26,712 nucleotides of DNA from an uncultured Lachnospiraceae bacterium (GTDB lineage: Bacteria; Bacillota; Clostridia; Lachnospirales; Lachnospiraceae): NCBI GenBank assembly GCA_934292725.1, contig CAKQXY010000047.1:1-26712 (forward strand), written 5' to 3'. The position numbers and the translations under genes are program-made. Below the pieces are notes generated by a model. It saw only the letters and a program-made list of their open reading frames with translations. It had not been told where the DNA came from and searched no databases. Below, piece after piece: positions 14,086 through 22,200 of this stretch (position 1 is the stretch's first letter; each line of letters starts with the position of its first letter).

Positions 14086-14114
14086 TTGAGACAATCTGAA
14101 AAAAATGATATATC
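14086..14114 (+). promoter_or_regulatory. Probable sigma-A promoter for the histidine kinase
   Basis: TTGAGA (14086-14091), 17-nt spacer, TATATC (14109-14114), about 35 nt before the start. The -10 is off consensus at two positions. Confidence 0.45.
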
Positions 14115-14151
14115 TAACAAGTAACAATTCAAAGCTGTACTGGAGGTGCTT

Positions 14152-14817
14152 ATGAACGATCAAACCTATTTTCTTGCCAATGCCGCCCATGAACTTCAGA
14201 CTCTGCTTTCTTTGCTGTGCAGCAGTATTCAGGCTATTGAAGCTGCGCATCCTGAAGTTAGATGCTATCGTTACTGGCCAGAGCTCTCCTCTGACTGCCG
14301 CTTAATGACCAAGCTGCTTCGTGATCTGACAGACTACAGCATGTCTGACCAACTGACGAAACAGCGCAGCGATCTGTGCAATTTACTGCGGCGTGCTTAT
14401 TTATCATGTCTTCCACTAACTGAGGGAACTAACAAAACACTTACATATACAAGCCGCGTCTCATGCGCCTACATGCCTCTTGACTCCCCTAAAATGATGG
14501 AAGCACTTTTAAATCTTATTGTCAATGCGCTTGATGCCATATCTGATAATGGAAGCGTTCAAATTATTCTGACAAAGTCAAACGAACAATTTGTCGTATC
14601 TATAACAGATGATGGCTGCGGAATTACACCCAAACAACTGCTTACTATTTTTCATCCTTTTACTACCACAAAGCCAGACGGTACTGGGCTTGGCCTTCCA
14701 GTTGCCAAACGTATTATTGAAGGACATGGCGGTCATATACGCGTAAGCTCTGCTCCAAATCAGGGCGCCACCTTTACCTTCCTTCTGCCCTGCGTTTTTT
14801 CATCTGACAGAAAATAA
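14152..14817 (+). CDS. Soluble orphan sensor histidine kinase (no input domain)
   Basis: A 221-residue protein made only of the kinase core. The phospho-acceptor region is at the very N-terminus: FLANAAHELQTLLSLL with His13, like the FxxxxxHELRTPL box of HisKA kinases but without the proline. The ATPase domain carries the N box NLIVNALDAI (121-130), DDGCGI (153-158), FHPFTTTKPDG (167-177) and GTGLGLPVAKRI (177-188), all intact. There is no transmembrane helix, no sensor domain and no response regulator next to it. GGAGG lies 5 nt before the ATG at 14152. It may feed a phosphorelay such as the sporulation pathway, as orphan kinases in Clostridia often do; that is inference. Its 3' end overlaps the rhomboid gene by 44 bp. 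Confidence 0.88.
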   Translation: MNDQTYFLANAAHELQTLLSLLCSSIQAIEAAHPEVRCYRYWPELSSDCRLMTKLLRDLTDYSMSDQLTKQRSDLCNLLRRAYLSCLPLTEGTNKTLTYTSRVSCAYMPLDSPKMMEALLNLIVNALDAISDNGSVQIILTKSNEQFVVSITDDGCGITPKQLLTIFHPFTTTKPDGTGLGLPVAKRIIEGHGGHIRVSSAPNQGATFTFLLPCVFSSDRK

Positions 14818-15805
14818 TAATACCGCATACAAAGCCTATTATAGCACCCACTATATGCGCGCAATTATTGACACCATTTTCGGCAAATCCATGATATAAA
14901 GTGAAAAACATCATGAAAATAAGCTGCCGAAGCGTAATTTCTTCAAAATGACCTTTTGACAATAAAACAATACATAGTAAAAGACCTGCGATTCCAAAAA
15001 TTGCACCAGATGCACCGGCTGTTGCTACAAGCAAATCCCCCTGATGTACATACCACCAGACAGACGCAGCATTTGCTACAATACCACTAATTAAATATAC
15101 ACCAAGAAAACGCCACTTTCCAATACAGCGCTCTGCCAATGCACCAAGATACAAAAGAACAAGCATATTGTTAAATAAATGATCCCATCCAAAGTGAAGA
15201 AAAACGCTTGTAACAAGACGCCACCACTCTGGCTTTTGAACAAACTCACCAATTTGCAGCACCATCATATCCATCAATGACGATTCTTTTCCTCCAATCT
15301 CACCGACTGCAACAATGCATTGAATCAAAATATTAAGAATCACCAACATCAGCGTAATCTCTGGTATTCTGTTAAGTGCGATTTTTTTCCCCTTAAAACA
15401 ATCTGCAAAACGTTCTTTTCTAATCAGCGTTGTGTAAAGATCACAAAATTCAGACGGCTGACCGTCAAAAATCACTGGCTGTCCAGCGTCATCTATGAAC
15501 CACCTTGGGTAAAAACCAGTTACAAGCTGCTTTGAAATTGAAAAATCATCTGACAGCACAAGTGCAAGAAATTGACATTCCAGCTGATTTTGCTCTCTGA
15601 CCTTCTGTGCTGCATAATCAACTACCCTATCAATTCTCCACGGATCGGCTGCCAGCTTACTTGGATCATCGAACAGACAAACTGCATACAGCTTCGTATC
15701 CTTTTTGATCCATACACCACAAGGAAAATTTGCTGCTGCAATATTCGTATATCCACCACGCTTCAGCTTTTTTTCCACAAATTCGAGCATCAATTTTTGA
15801 TCCAC
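14774..15805 (-). CDS. Rhomboid-family intramembrane serine protease
   Basis: A rhomboid cleaves membrane proteins within the bilayer. Residues about 1-145 form a soluble cytoplasmic domain. Six or more transmembrane helices follow. The hallmark pieces are present: HLFNNM (about 209-214), catalytic Ser266 in AGASGAIFG, and catalytic His317 in NCAHIVGA. The Ser-His dyad is intact. The preferred start is the GTG at 15805, with GAGG 8 nt upstream. Another GTG at 15814 and an ATG at 15790 are possible. A promoter at 15863-15891 separates it from the upstream tad operon. The 3' end overlaps the histidine-kinase gene convergently. Substrates are unknown. Confidence 0.9.
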   Translation of the reverse strand: MDQKLMLEFVEKKLKRGGYTNIAAANFPCGVWIKKDTKLYAVCLFDDPSKLAADPWRIDRVVDYAAQKVREQNQLECQFLALVLSDDFSISKQLVTGFYPRWFIDDAGQPVIFDGQPSEFCDLYTTLIRKERFADCFKGKKIALNRIPEITLMLVILNILIQCIVAVGEIGGKESSLMDMMVLQIGEFVQKPEWWRLVTSVFLHFGWDHLFNNMLVLLYLGALAERCIGKWRFLGVYLISGIVANAASVWWYVHQGDLLVATAGASGAIFGIAGLLLCIVLLSKGHFEEITLRQLIFMMFFTLYHGFAENGVNNCAHIVGAIIGFVCGIIIFCQMKKRRAEGR

Positions 15806-15862
15806 ATTTACCACCTCGTTGTACTTAACAAAAGTTACAATTCACAGATACCCTTCGCATAA

Positions 15863-15891
15863 ACTGTAACTAATAAAATTCTGTCAGTCAA
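15863..15891 (-). promoter_or_regulatory. Probable promoter for the rhomboid gene
   Basis: On the minus strand TTGACT (15886-15891), 17-nt spacer, TACAGT (15863-15868). It lies just downstream of the DUF6382 stop, with about 57 nt to the GTG start. The -10 is weak. Confidence 0.45.
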
Positions 15892-15915
15892 CTTTATCAT
15901 TAGAAATAAGATTTG

Positions 15916-16878
15916 TCAATGTTTTGGCTTTAATATCCAATATGCCATAAATGCTGCTGCCACTGCCGCCGCGACTATAAAAATTCCAGCTGCTGCAAGC
16001 AGATTTTTATTGATGAGATCTAACAAAAGCAAACGCTTCCCTGCTGTAAAAAACACATATCCCAAAATAACTATAATCAATAATATGCCAATAACTGTAA
16101 CTGCCGATTTTTTTTTCTTGCATTTTGTTTTTTCCTTCTTAGGTGAATCTGACACCTGCTGCACATTTTTATGTTGTTTTTCCTGTTGTGTTTCCTGTTC
16201 GCCTGCACCAATATCAGTCTGTTTAAAATCGCTCTGTTTACATTCTTGATTCGTTATTTGCTTATTAAGTTGAGAACTTGTCTGCACAGAAGATACTCCA
16301 GAATCACAATAATCATTTGTGGCATTCTCTAATCGATCTTTTATGCATCCGACAATTACGCTGATTGATAAATTTTCCCGAAGACTTTCCTGAAAAAGTC
16401 CATATGCCAACTCTAAGCTTCTTCTATCATCATAATCAATATGATCTATCAAAAAGCGACATAGTACATTTACAGACTGATGCAGCGGCATATGCTGGTA
16501 CGGATAATAGCAAAATCGAATACGTTCCAAACTTTTCGACACATATATATACTGTGGTTCAAGTAATATTCCTTCTCCATCTAGCAAATAACGCCCTGCC
16601 TCTGAAACCGCACTGCAAAACTGCAAAAGAAGTGACACCATCTCATCATAGGTGATCTTTCTGGCATCAAGAAATTCCGGTAAGTTTTCTAATGATGTAA
16701 TTTCATAGCTAAGCGTACTTTTTCCATTCATCTGCTGAACATGTACAGGTAAAAATCCATTGATTCTATTGTTAATCAGCATTGACAGCCTATAATCTGA
16801 TCTGGCTTCCCCACCTGTCTCTATCATCATATACTGATAATCAAGCCTTCGGCTGTATGATACTTCCATTTGTGCCAT
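15916..16878 (-). CDS. DUF6382-like protein with two C-terminal membrane helices
   Basis: The last gene of the tad operon, 320 residues. Residues 1-185 match my picture of DUF6382, with YSRRLDYQYMMIE near the start and a helical LLLQFCSAVSEAGRYLLDGE block (83-102) followed by EPQYIYVSKSLERIRFCYYP. A Gln/Lys-rich linker (195-258) leads to two transmembrane helices (about 259-278 and 292-315). Relatives usually continue into an FHA phosphopeptide-binding domain; here the protein ends six residues after the last helix. The order helix block, then strand pair, resembles the pseudokinase of EssB/YukC type VII secretion proteins, but that is inference. GGGGGTG precedes the ATG. It probably supports assembly or regulation of the Tad machine. 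Confidence 0.7.
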   Translation of the reverse strand: MAQMEVSYSRRLDYQYMMIETGGEARSDYRLSMLINNRINGFLPVHVQQMNGKSTLSYEITSLENLPEFLDARKITYDEMVSLLLQFCSAVSEAGRYLLDGEGILLEPQYIYVSKSLERIRFCYYPYQHMPLHQSVNVLCRFLIDHIDYDDRRSLELAYGLFQESLRENLSISVIVGCIKDRLENATNDYCDSGVSSVQTSSQLNKQITNQECKQSDFKQTDIGAGEQETQQEKQHKNVQQVSDSPKKEKTKCKKKKSAVTVIGILLIIVILGYVFFTAGKRLLLLDLINKNLLAAAGIFIVAAAVAAAFMAYWILKPKH

Positions 16879-16921
16879 TATATCACCCCCTGTAATGAAT
16901 TTTTATTTTTTCGTAAAATGT

Positions 16922-17515
16922 TCAATCTTCAGCTGATATTTCTTCAGAATCTGACGCTATTTCTTTATCCTTCTTGATTCCCCTTACCAGTCTGATAAAC
17001 TCCTCCTGCTTTGATTCATGTACCTGCACTTGTCCTGTAATTTCTGTTGGTGTTCCCCACAAACGCATCAGTGCAAAAAGAGGTAGACGTATTGGTGCCT
17101 TATATGTAACCTTAACCATTCCAGGCCTTGCAGTCACAAAAAATGATGGCATATCACAGGCAAATAATTCACCTTCTATACGCTTATTTGCATATTCACA
17201 AATCATATCCTGGTTTGTTGTATTCTGCGAGATTCGCCATAAAAGCCCCTTTTTTTGAAGCTCCTCCCACGAAAAAACTCCATCTTCCATACTACTGTTT
17301 TCTGTCACAAAAAGCATCGCTTTTTGCGCTGTATGCCATGATACTTCCTCTAGCACTGCCTTATCATGAAGGAAAAAACCATAATAGATACACATAAAAA
17401 CAGCCATGAGAACTGTCATCATAATCAAACTGGCCTCTACAGTGAAGCTTGCTTTTTCCCGAAATAAAAGCTTCTTTTTGATCAGCATAACAATCTCTTT
17501 CTTTTCCTGCTTCAC
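16922..17515 (-). CDS. TadE-like pseudopilin
   Basis: A 197-residue TadE-family protein. A short basic N-terminus is followed by the prepilin-like motif ASFTVEASLIMMTVLMAVFM, a single membrane helix with Glu near the expected position 5. The remainder is an extracytoplasmic domain rich in strands (MVKVTYKAPIRLPLFALM) and a charged tail. TadE proteins are minor pseudopilins needed for Flp pilus assembly and may be processed by the operon's peptidase. The GTG at 17515 is chosen because AGAGG lies 7 nt upstream. The ATG at 17488 is an alternative with a weaker site. It is 46 nt downstream of the peptidase gene. Confidence 0.85.
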   Translation of the reverse strand: MKQEKKEIVMLIKKKLLFREKASFTVEASLIMMTVLMAVFMCIYYGFFLHDKAVLEEVSWHTAQKAMLFVTENSSMEDGVFSWEELQKKGLLWRISQNTTNQDMICEYANKRIEGELFACDMPSFFVTARPGMVKVTYKAPIRLPLFALMRLWGTPTEITGQVQVHESKQEEFIRLVRGIKKDKEIASDSEEISAED

Positions 17516-17561
17516 AAAAACACCTCTTTCTCGTAAAGTGAACATTCGCCGTCAGGTTTTA

Positions 17562-17999
17562 CTACTTGCTCATGAACACAGTATATATCAGACAATTTAT
17601 GCAAATTGAGACAAGCAGCCAAGGAACAAATGGTATTTCTTTCTGGTAAGTATGCGTTATAAAAACTCTTCTAACCAACTGTGCACACAGGCAAAGAATA
17701 CTGCCTCCAAATAAAATCTCCAGTCCTATTTCCACCCCACAGCCCACTCCAAGCAAAAATACGCAAAGTACATCACCCATTCCAATACCTTTACTAAAAC
17801 GAGCTAAAAGCCATACTATCGTCCCCGGAAATAAGCTAAACGCTAAATCAAGGATTTCGCATCCACAAAGGAAATTCCAAATCATTGCAATAACTGTACA
17901 TCCAATCAGCCAACATACAGATACATTATGGAATAACAAATCAGTTGCCGCTGGAAGCAAAAAGCATAAAATAAGAAAAATCCACCTTGCCTGCGTCAT
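17562..17999 (-). CDS. A24-family prepilin peptidase (TadV/CpaA-type)
   Basis: A 145-residue polytopic membrane aspartyl protease lacking the methylase domain, as in Tad loci. The two catalytic aspartates are visible: Asp20 in AATDLLFHN and Asp76 in GIGMGD, the GxGD motif. It should remove the leader of the Flp pilin after the glycine before VTTVE and may also cut TadE-like proteins. The start ATG overlaps the stop of the upstream TadE/G-like gene as ATGA (17996-17999), indicating translational coupling. Confidence 0.92.
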   Translation of the reverse strand: MTQARWIFLILCFLLPAATDLLFHNVSVCWLIGCTVIAMIWNFLCGCEILDLAFSLFPGTIVWLLARFSKGIGMGDVLCVFLLGVGCGVEIGLEILFGGSILCLCAQLVRRVFITHTYQKEIPFVPWLLVSICINCLIYTVFMSK

Positions 18000-18928
18000 G
18001 ATTCTCCTCCATCATCCTGTTTGGCACAGCGGCTGCAGCAGTTACGATCTGGAACTTCTGAAAGCTTTACTGACTTTACATTTCTTCTTAGCGCCGCACA
18101 ATTTGGATCTGTGTGAAAACGATTTCCACTTGATGTAATATACACCCAAAAACCACTTCCGCCTTTTTCGCATCTGTCACATGCATAATACTTGCTGCCA
18201 TCATCACTGCGGTAATTGACTACCTCGTTATGACGGATCTGCTTCACAGAAAGCTTCAAATATGAACAGTCCAAACTTGTATGATACACACTTCCTGTTT
18301 CCGTAATATACACAATTTTGTCTTCCTTAGTCTCTTCTTCTATCTGATCTCCATCTTGCGATGGTGCTTTATTTCCGCTCCATACACGCTGACATTCCCG
18401 CTGTGTAAATAAAAGTGAACCGAAATTTCCTGGAAGAAACGGAACCCTAACGCGATATGTTACGGTAAGATCTAAATTTCCTTCTTCATCTGGAAAACGA
18501 GAACCAAGTACGGTCAGTCCATCACTTCCTCCTGTAATCCATGAACGATCTAAAATTTCTCTTCCCACTGAATACAGAAGCTTTTGTTTTAAATAAACTG
18601 CTGTGATTCCACCTTGAACTAGTAGCGTGGCAACATCCTCTGCTTCTTCCCCGCCTACATCATCTGCCTCCTTTGGCTCTTCAAGCAAATAATAATAGCC
18701 GGCAGCACTTGTAACTGCATCCTTCATTCCCTGCTGAATCCGCGTCTGTATCTGTATAACCTCAAAAAAAGACATAAGAGCCATAATAACACTAAGAAAA
18801 ATAGGCAGCACAATACTGGCTTCAACAGTCAGCGAACCGTTGCATTGCTGGCAGCCGACTGAAAAACAAAATGATCGATACCTGGATTTTTTTTTGAACG
18901 CTTTTCTATGATCAACTGCCAGCCTCAT
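17996..18928 (-). CDS. TadE/G-like pseudopilin with two C-terminal Cys/His repeats
   Basis: A 310-residue protein. A basic N-terminus precedes the pseudopilin motif GSLTVEASIVLPIFL (31-45) and a membrane helix to about 60. The middle is an extracytoplasmic domain (60-185) followed by an acidic linker. The C-terminus holds two copies of a roughly 45-residue unit: VYIT..G..YHT.LDC (206-221) with CDRC (250-253), and VYIT..G..FHT.PNC (262-277) with CSRC (298-301). Each copy offers one His and three Cys, so a metal site or disulfide module outside the cell is likely. AGGTGG precedes the ATG. Such an appendage is not part of the usual TadE/F/G core. Confidence 0.85.
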   Translation of the reverse strand: MRLAVDHRKAFKKKSRYRSFCFSVGCQQCNGSLTVEASIVLPIFLSVIMALMSFFEVIQIQTRIQQGMKDAVTSAAGYYYLLEEPKEADDVGGEEAEDVATLLVQGGITAVYLKQKLLYSVGREILDRSWITGGSDGLTVLGSRFPDEEGNLDLTVTYRVRVPFLPGNFGSLLFTQRECQRVWSGNKAPSQDGDQIEEETKEDKIVYITETGSVYHTSLDCSYLKLSVKQIRHNEVVNYRSDDGSKYYACDRCEKGGSGFWVYITSSGNRFHTDPNCAALRRNVKSVKLSEVPDRNCCSRCAKQDDGGES

Positions 18929-18960
18929 GGTACACCACCTTTCTTGATTTTAATTTTAGT

Positions 18961-20409
18961 CTAATACATACGGCTTTGTTCACATGAAATTTCATATCCA
19001 GACCCAGCAAAACAATAAAAAATCGGTGCTGCCTTCATACTTGCCTTAACCTGCACAGCTCCCAAACAATCTGCCATCGAAAAATCAGGATTTTTTTCTC
19101 TCATTCTAAGCTGAATGACATCCATTGTATGGTAGCGCCTATCACTTCGCCCTTGAGCATACAAAAGAAGGCGTAAGTAATCATCATATGACAGTCCATT
19201 ATTCTCTTTTGCTGTTAAAAATAAATCTCCATCCAAAAAATCTTCAATCTGTAAAAATTCCAATGTCCAGCTTTCTGAATTTTTAATAATAGGTATATTG
19301 CCTCCGCTTAGCAATGTTCTTACATCAACTATAGCCTCAGCAAATGACCACCCTGCAATCATTGTAAACTGTGTCAGCTTAATGGCAGGATATACACCAG
19401 TCCAACCAACAAGAGCAGTTGCTGCTGTCTCTGCCTGAGATGATAGAACAGGATCCTTCCATGCAGAAAATAGATTCAGTCCCTCTCTCATTAAAAGAAG
19501 TGAATTTACTGTTGATTTTAAATTTTCCTTATCACTTGTTTTTCCATTTAGTATATATTCTAGCTCATATGCCATTTTCTTCGTCTCGTCTGTACTGGTA
19601 AAACTACGGCAATGCTCTAAAAGATATTCTGTAAACAAAAAGTTTTCTTCCATTTCACTAATCGCAGAGTGATACCATGTAAAATTTACAGTTCTCCACT
19701 TTGATGGAAGATCCTCTGCCTCAATAACATATCCCGATGCTGCCTGATCAAACGGCAGTACAAAATTCAGCCATCCATCTTCCTTAATCTTTTCTAGTTT
19801 TTCAAGCCAGCTTTCTTCTATTGCTTCCTCGTACTTTTTCTTTTCTTCATTCGTTTTTTCCAAAAACTGCTCTTCAAAACTTTCTTGTTCTAATTCCTGC
19901 TGCTCTTTTGCCATTGTCTTAGCATCATCACCCATTTCCAGCTCTTCAAGCTGCTCTTGTACTTTTTCAACCGCAATTCCAAGTGTGCGGTATTTCATAA
20001 ATTCCAGTACACTTCTTGCAAATAATTCTCCTTCATTTTCAATGACTGAAACTGTATTTTCAATCTCTGCAGTGCTGCTTGTTCCTATATATAGATTCCC
20101 AGATAAAAGCAAATGATCTTGTTTTGGGTTTGCATTCATCGTCAAATATTTGCTTACAACCTCCTCTATATCTTGATTATTACTTAATTCATTTTCATTT
20201 AAAAGCATTAAATCAAATTCATTAAGTAATTCACGATCATACATAGAAAATAATGAATCCATTGCAGAATCTGTAGCACTAACTAGGCGCTGACGAAGTC
20301 CAAATATCCTCGCATGCTCTGTCATCATCATAATAAATCCAATAAATAGTACAAGCAGCAACGATAAAAATACAGTTATACTGGCTTTTTCATGTAACCT
20401 TTTCATCAT
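18961..20409 (-). CDS. DUF5702-type tad-locus protein
   Basis: A 482-residue protein with a short basic N-terminus, one pseudopilin-like membrane helix (ASITVFLSLLLVLFIGFIMM, 9-28) and a long extracytoplasmic domain. Residues about 150-215 are strongly acidic and coiled-coil-like (Glu/Lys-rich). Further hydrophobic segments appear near 320-365. It starts with ATGATG overlapping the flp stop by 4 nt, so translation is coupled to the pilin. Position and architecture match the DUF5702 proteins of Clostridia tad clusters, which take the place of TadG-like large pseudopilins. Function is not established; a tip or anchor subunit is a reasonable guess. Confidence 0.75.
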   Translation of the reverse strand: MMKRLHEKASITVFLSLLLVLFIGFIMMMTEHARIFGLRQRLVSATDSAMDSLFSMYDRELLNEFDLMLLNENELSNNQDIEEVVSKYLTMNANPKQDHLLLSGNLYIGTSSTAEIENTVSVIENEGELFARSVLEFMKYRTLGIAVEKVQEQLEELEMGDDAKTMAKEQQELEQESFEEQFLEKTNEEKKKYEEAIEESWLEKLEKIKEDGWLNFVLPFDQAASGYVIEAEDLPSKWRTVNFTWYHSAISEMEENFLFTEYLLEHCRSFTSTDETKKMAYELEYILNGKTSDKENLKSTVNSLLLMREGLNLFSAWKDPVLSSQAETAATALVGWTGVYPAIKLTQFTMIAGWSFAEAIVDVRTLLSGGNIPIIKNSESWTLEFLQIEDFLDGDLFLTAKENNGLSYDDYLRLLLYAQGRSDRRYHTMDVIQLRMREKNPDFSMADCLGAVQVKASMKAAPIFYCFAGSGYEISCEQSRMY

Positions 20410-20630
20410 CCATACAATTCACTTACTGTACTATTTACATGACTAAAAATTCCAGTTACGATAGCGGTAAGCTGTTCTCTAAAAATGACAACAATTGCCA
20501 AAAGCACTACAAGGACTAAGATTACCTCAACAGTAGTAACTCCCTTTGTATTATTTCTAAATCTTATAATTTTCTTCACTGTGCCATCAGTGATACGGCT
20601 AAAAACCGTATGCTTTTTGCTTCTTTCCAT
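20406..20630 (-). CDS. flp: Flp-type IVb pilin
   Basis: The major structural subunit of the predicted Tad pilus, 74 residues. A 30-residue basic leader ends in TKG, followed by the mature N-terminus VTTVEVILVLVVLLAIVVIF with Glu at position 5, the classical class III prepilin processing site. A short C-terminal helix (REQLTAIVTGIFSHVNSTV) follows. GGAGG lies 9 nt before the ATG at 20630. A TTG three bases earlier is possible. It lies 39 nt after tadC and overlaps the next gene by 4 nt. Confidence 0.92.
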   Translation of the reverse strand: MERSKKHTVFSRITDGTVKKIIRFRNNTKGVTTVEVILVLVVLLAIVVIFREQLTAIVTGIFSHVNSTVSELYG

Positions 20631-20669
20631 CAAAATATGCCTCCTTCCGTAATTCTTTGTTTTTAATCA

Positions 20670-22124
20670 TTACATACTCATAAATGCAGGTATCATTACT
20701 ATAGCCATTACTAATCCCAGCAGTAGAAACATCGGAAACAACATTTTGGTTTCCATACGCTCACCAGCCTGCAGTGCCTGATTTTTTCTCTGTTCTAATG
20801 CCTGTGTCAGTTCTTGATCAAGCTGCTGCTCTAATCCAGATATTCCCTGACGCAAATTCTGTTCAAGGCTGCTTCCAAGCTTCAAGTAGCAGTGTGCTCT
20901 GCACCTCCTTCCAAATGCACCATATGCTGCTGCTTCATTTACACCTGCCTCTATCTGATTTCGGGTAACAAGCATTTCTTCAAACAGATAACGTTGATAG
21001 CCCTTGCATTTATGCTGTGTTTCTTCATATTCTGCTGTCAAACGATTCCACGCTGTGCGCACATTTAATCCACACTGAATCATCAATCCTAACTCAAATA
21101 CAAAATTAGGATAATCAGCTATCAGCTGTTTATTTCGGTTTTTAAACGCTTCTTTCCTTTTTTGTCTCGCAATTTCATATAAAACAAACGGCAATAGTAA
21201 AAATAGCGCTGGCATCAGGCGAATCGGCTGTGTTTGCACTGTTTTATAGGTTAACTTCTTTCCTTCTATATTTTCAGGAAGCGTCACTATCGACTTTGTT
21301 TTTGTATTATTATTTTCATCCTTTAACTGTTTTGTCAAAAGCATCATATAATACTGTGCATCCTTCTTTGGCATCATCAGTCTCACATCAAGTGTGTAAT
21401 ACTGTTCATACATAGAATAAGATAGCTTTACCTGAAGCTGTGCAGTAACACCCTCTGGAGGGATATCTTGTATTTGAATCACGCCAAAATCATCCAAAAG
21501 TTCTGGAGTTAAGCTTTTCCACGCCACACGTATTCCATAAATTGTAGAAGAAACAAGAGAAAGATTAGTCTGAACATTTTCAAGTGATTCATTTTCTCCT
21601 AAAATCTGTTCTTTTACGGAATCAAATGCATCATCAAACACAGCCATCATGCCTTGTGTCTCTGGCTCTTTTCCATCTACACTTACGTGAATTGTCTGAT
21701 CTCCCTCTTCTAAACCTTCCACTGTCAAACTATAATCTTTTGTCTGTCCAAACTCCGGACGCTCTAGCTCTGTTTTTGGTATTTGCGTATCCGGAAGAAA
21801 TGAAACAGCAATTCCAAGAACACTCGCAAAAAATAAACATATCCAGAAATTTGCCATCTGCCTTGCGCCTTGAAGCTGCAGCTTTTTCTTTGCATCCTCT
21901 CTTACATATAAAGCTTTTGCCCACTCTCTTTCTTCTTCATTCTGAGCTGGCTGCTTCTTTGAGAGCAAATCATAAATCCACAGTCCCATTGGGAATAAAA
22001 ACCGTAACCATTCCTTTTTGTTTTCCTCATTCAGAATGTTGTCAATTGTTTCCTTTTTATAATTTCGTTTCCATACAGCAATTACTATTAATCCCACCAT
22101 CAGACAACTAAAAAACAATGCCAT
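20670..22124 (-). CDS. tadC: TadC-like type II secretion F-domain platform protein with large inserted domain
   Basis: Inner-membrane platform protein of the Tad machine. At 484 residues it is much longer than usual TadC proteins (about 280-330). Helix 1 spans about 4-18, a cytoplasmic segment 19-90 and helix 2 93-110. A hydrophilic region then occupies 111-302, and helix 3 spans 303-318. The T2SF domain (335-460) contains YPNFVFELGLMIQCGLNVRT and the final helix is 465-482. By topology the 190-residue region should lie outside the cytoplasm. It looks strand-rich with an internal echo (DYSLTVEG... and QYYTLDVRLM). GGAGG lies 8 nt before the ATG at 22124; the frame continues upstream but without a site. 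Confidence 0.85.
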   Translation of the reverse strand: MALFFSCLMVGLIVIAVWKRNYKKETIDNILNEENKKEWLRFLFPMGLWIYDLLSKKQPAQNEEEREWAKALYVREDAKKKLQLQGARQMANFWICLFFASVLGIAVSFLPDTQIPKTELERPEFGQTKDYSLTVEGLEEGDQTIHVSVDGKEPETQGMMAVFDDAFDSVKEQILGENESLENVQTNLSLVSSTIYGIRVAWKSLTPELLDDFGVIQIQDIPPEGVTAQLQVKLSYSMYEQYYTLDVRLMMPKKDAQYYMMLLTKQLKDENNNTKTKSIVTLPENIEGKKLTYKTVQTQPIRLMPALFLLLPFVLYEIARQKRKEAFKNRNKQLIADYPNFVFELGLMIQCGLNVRTAWNRLTAEYEETQHKCKGYQRYLFEEMLVTRNQIEAGVNEAAAYGAFGRRCRAHCYLKLGSSLEQNLRQGISGLEQQLDQELTQALEQRKNQALQAGERMETKMLFPMFLLLGLVMAIVMIPAFMSM

Positions 22125-22200
22125 GCAGCACACCTCCCTATTATTGCCTTTCAGCAACTTCATTCTTTCTTGTTTTAGTTCCAGCATCCTTAATGACAGA

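Noticed and set aside
21584..22111. 175-residue plus-strand reading frame
   Set aside because: Antisense shadow of tadC, Leu/His/Pro-rich with no start signals.
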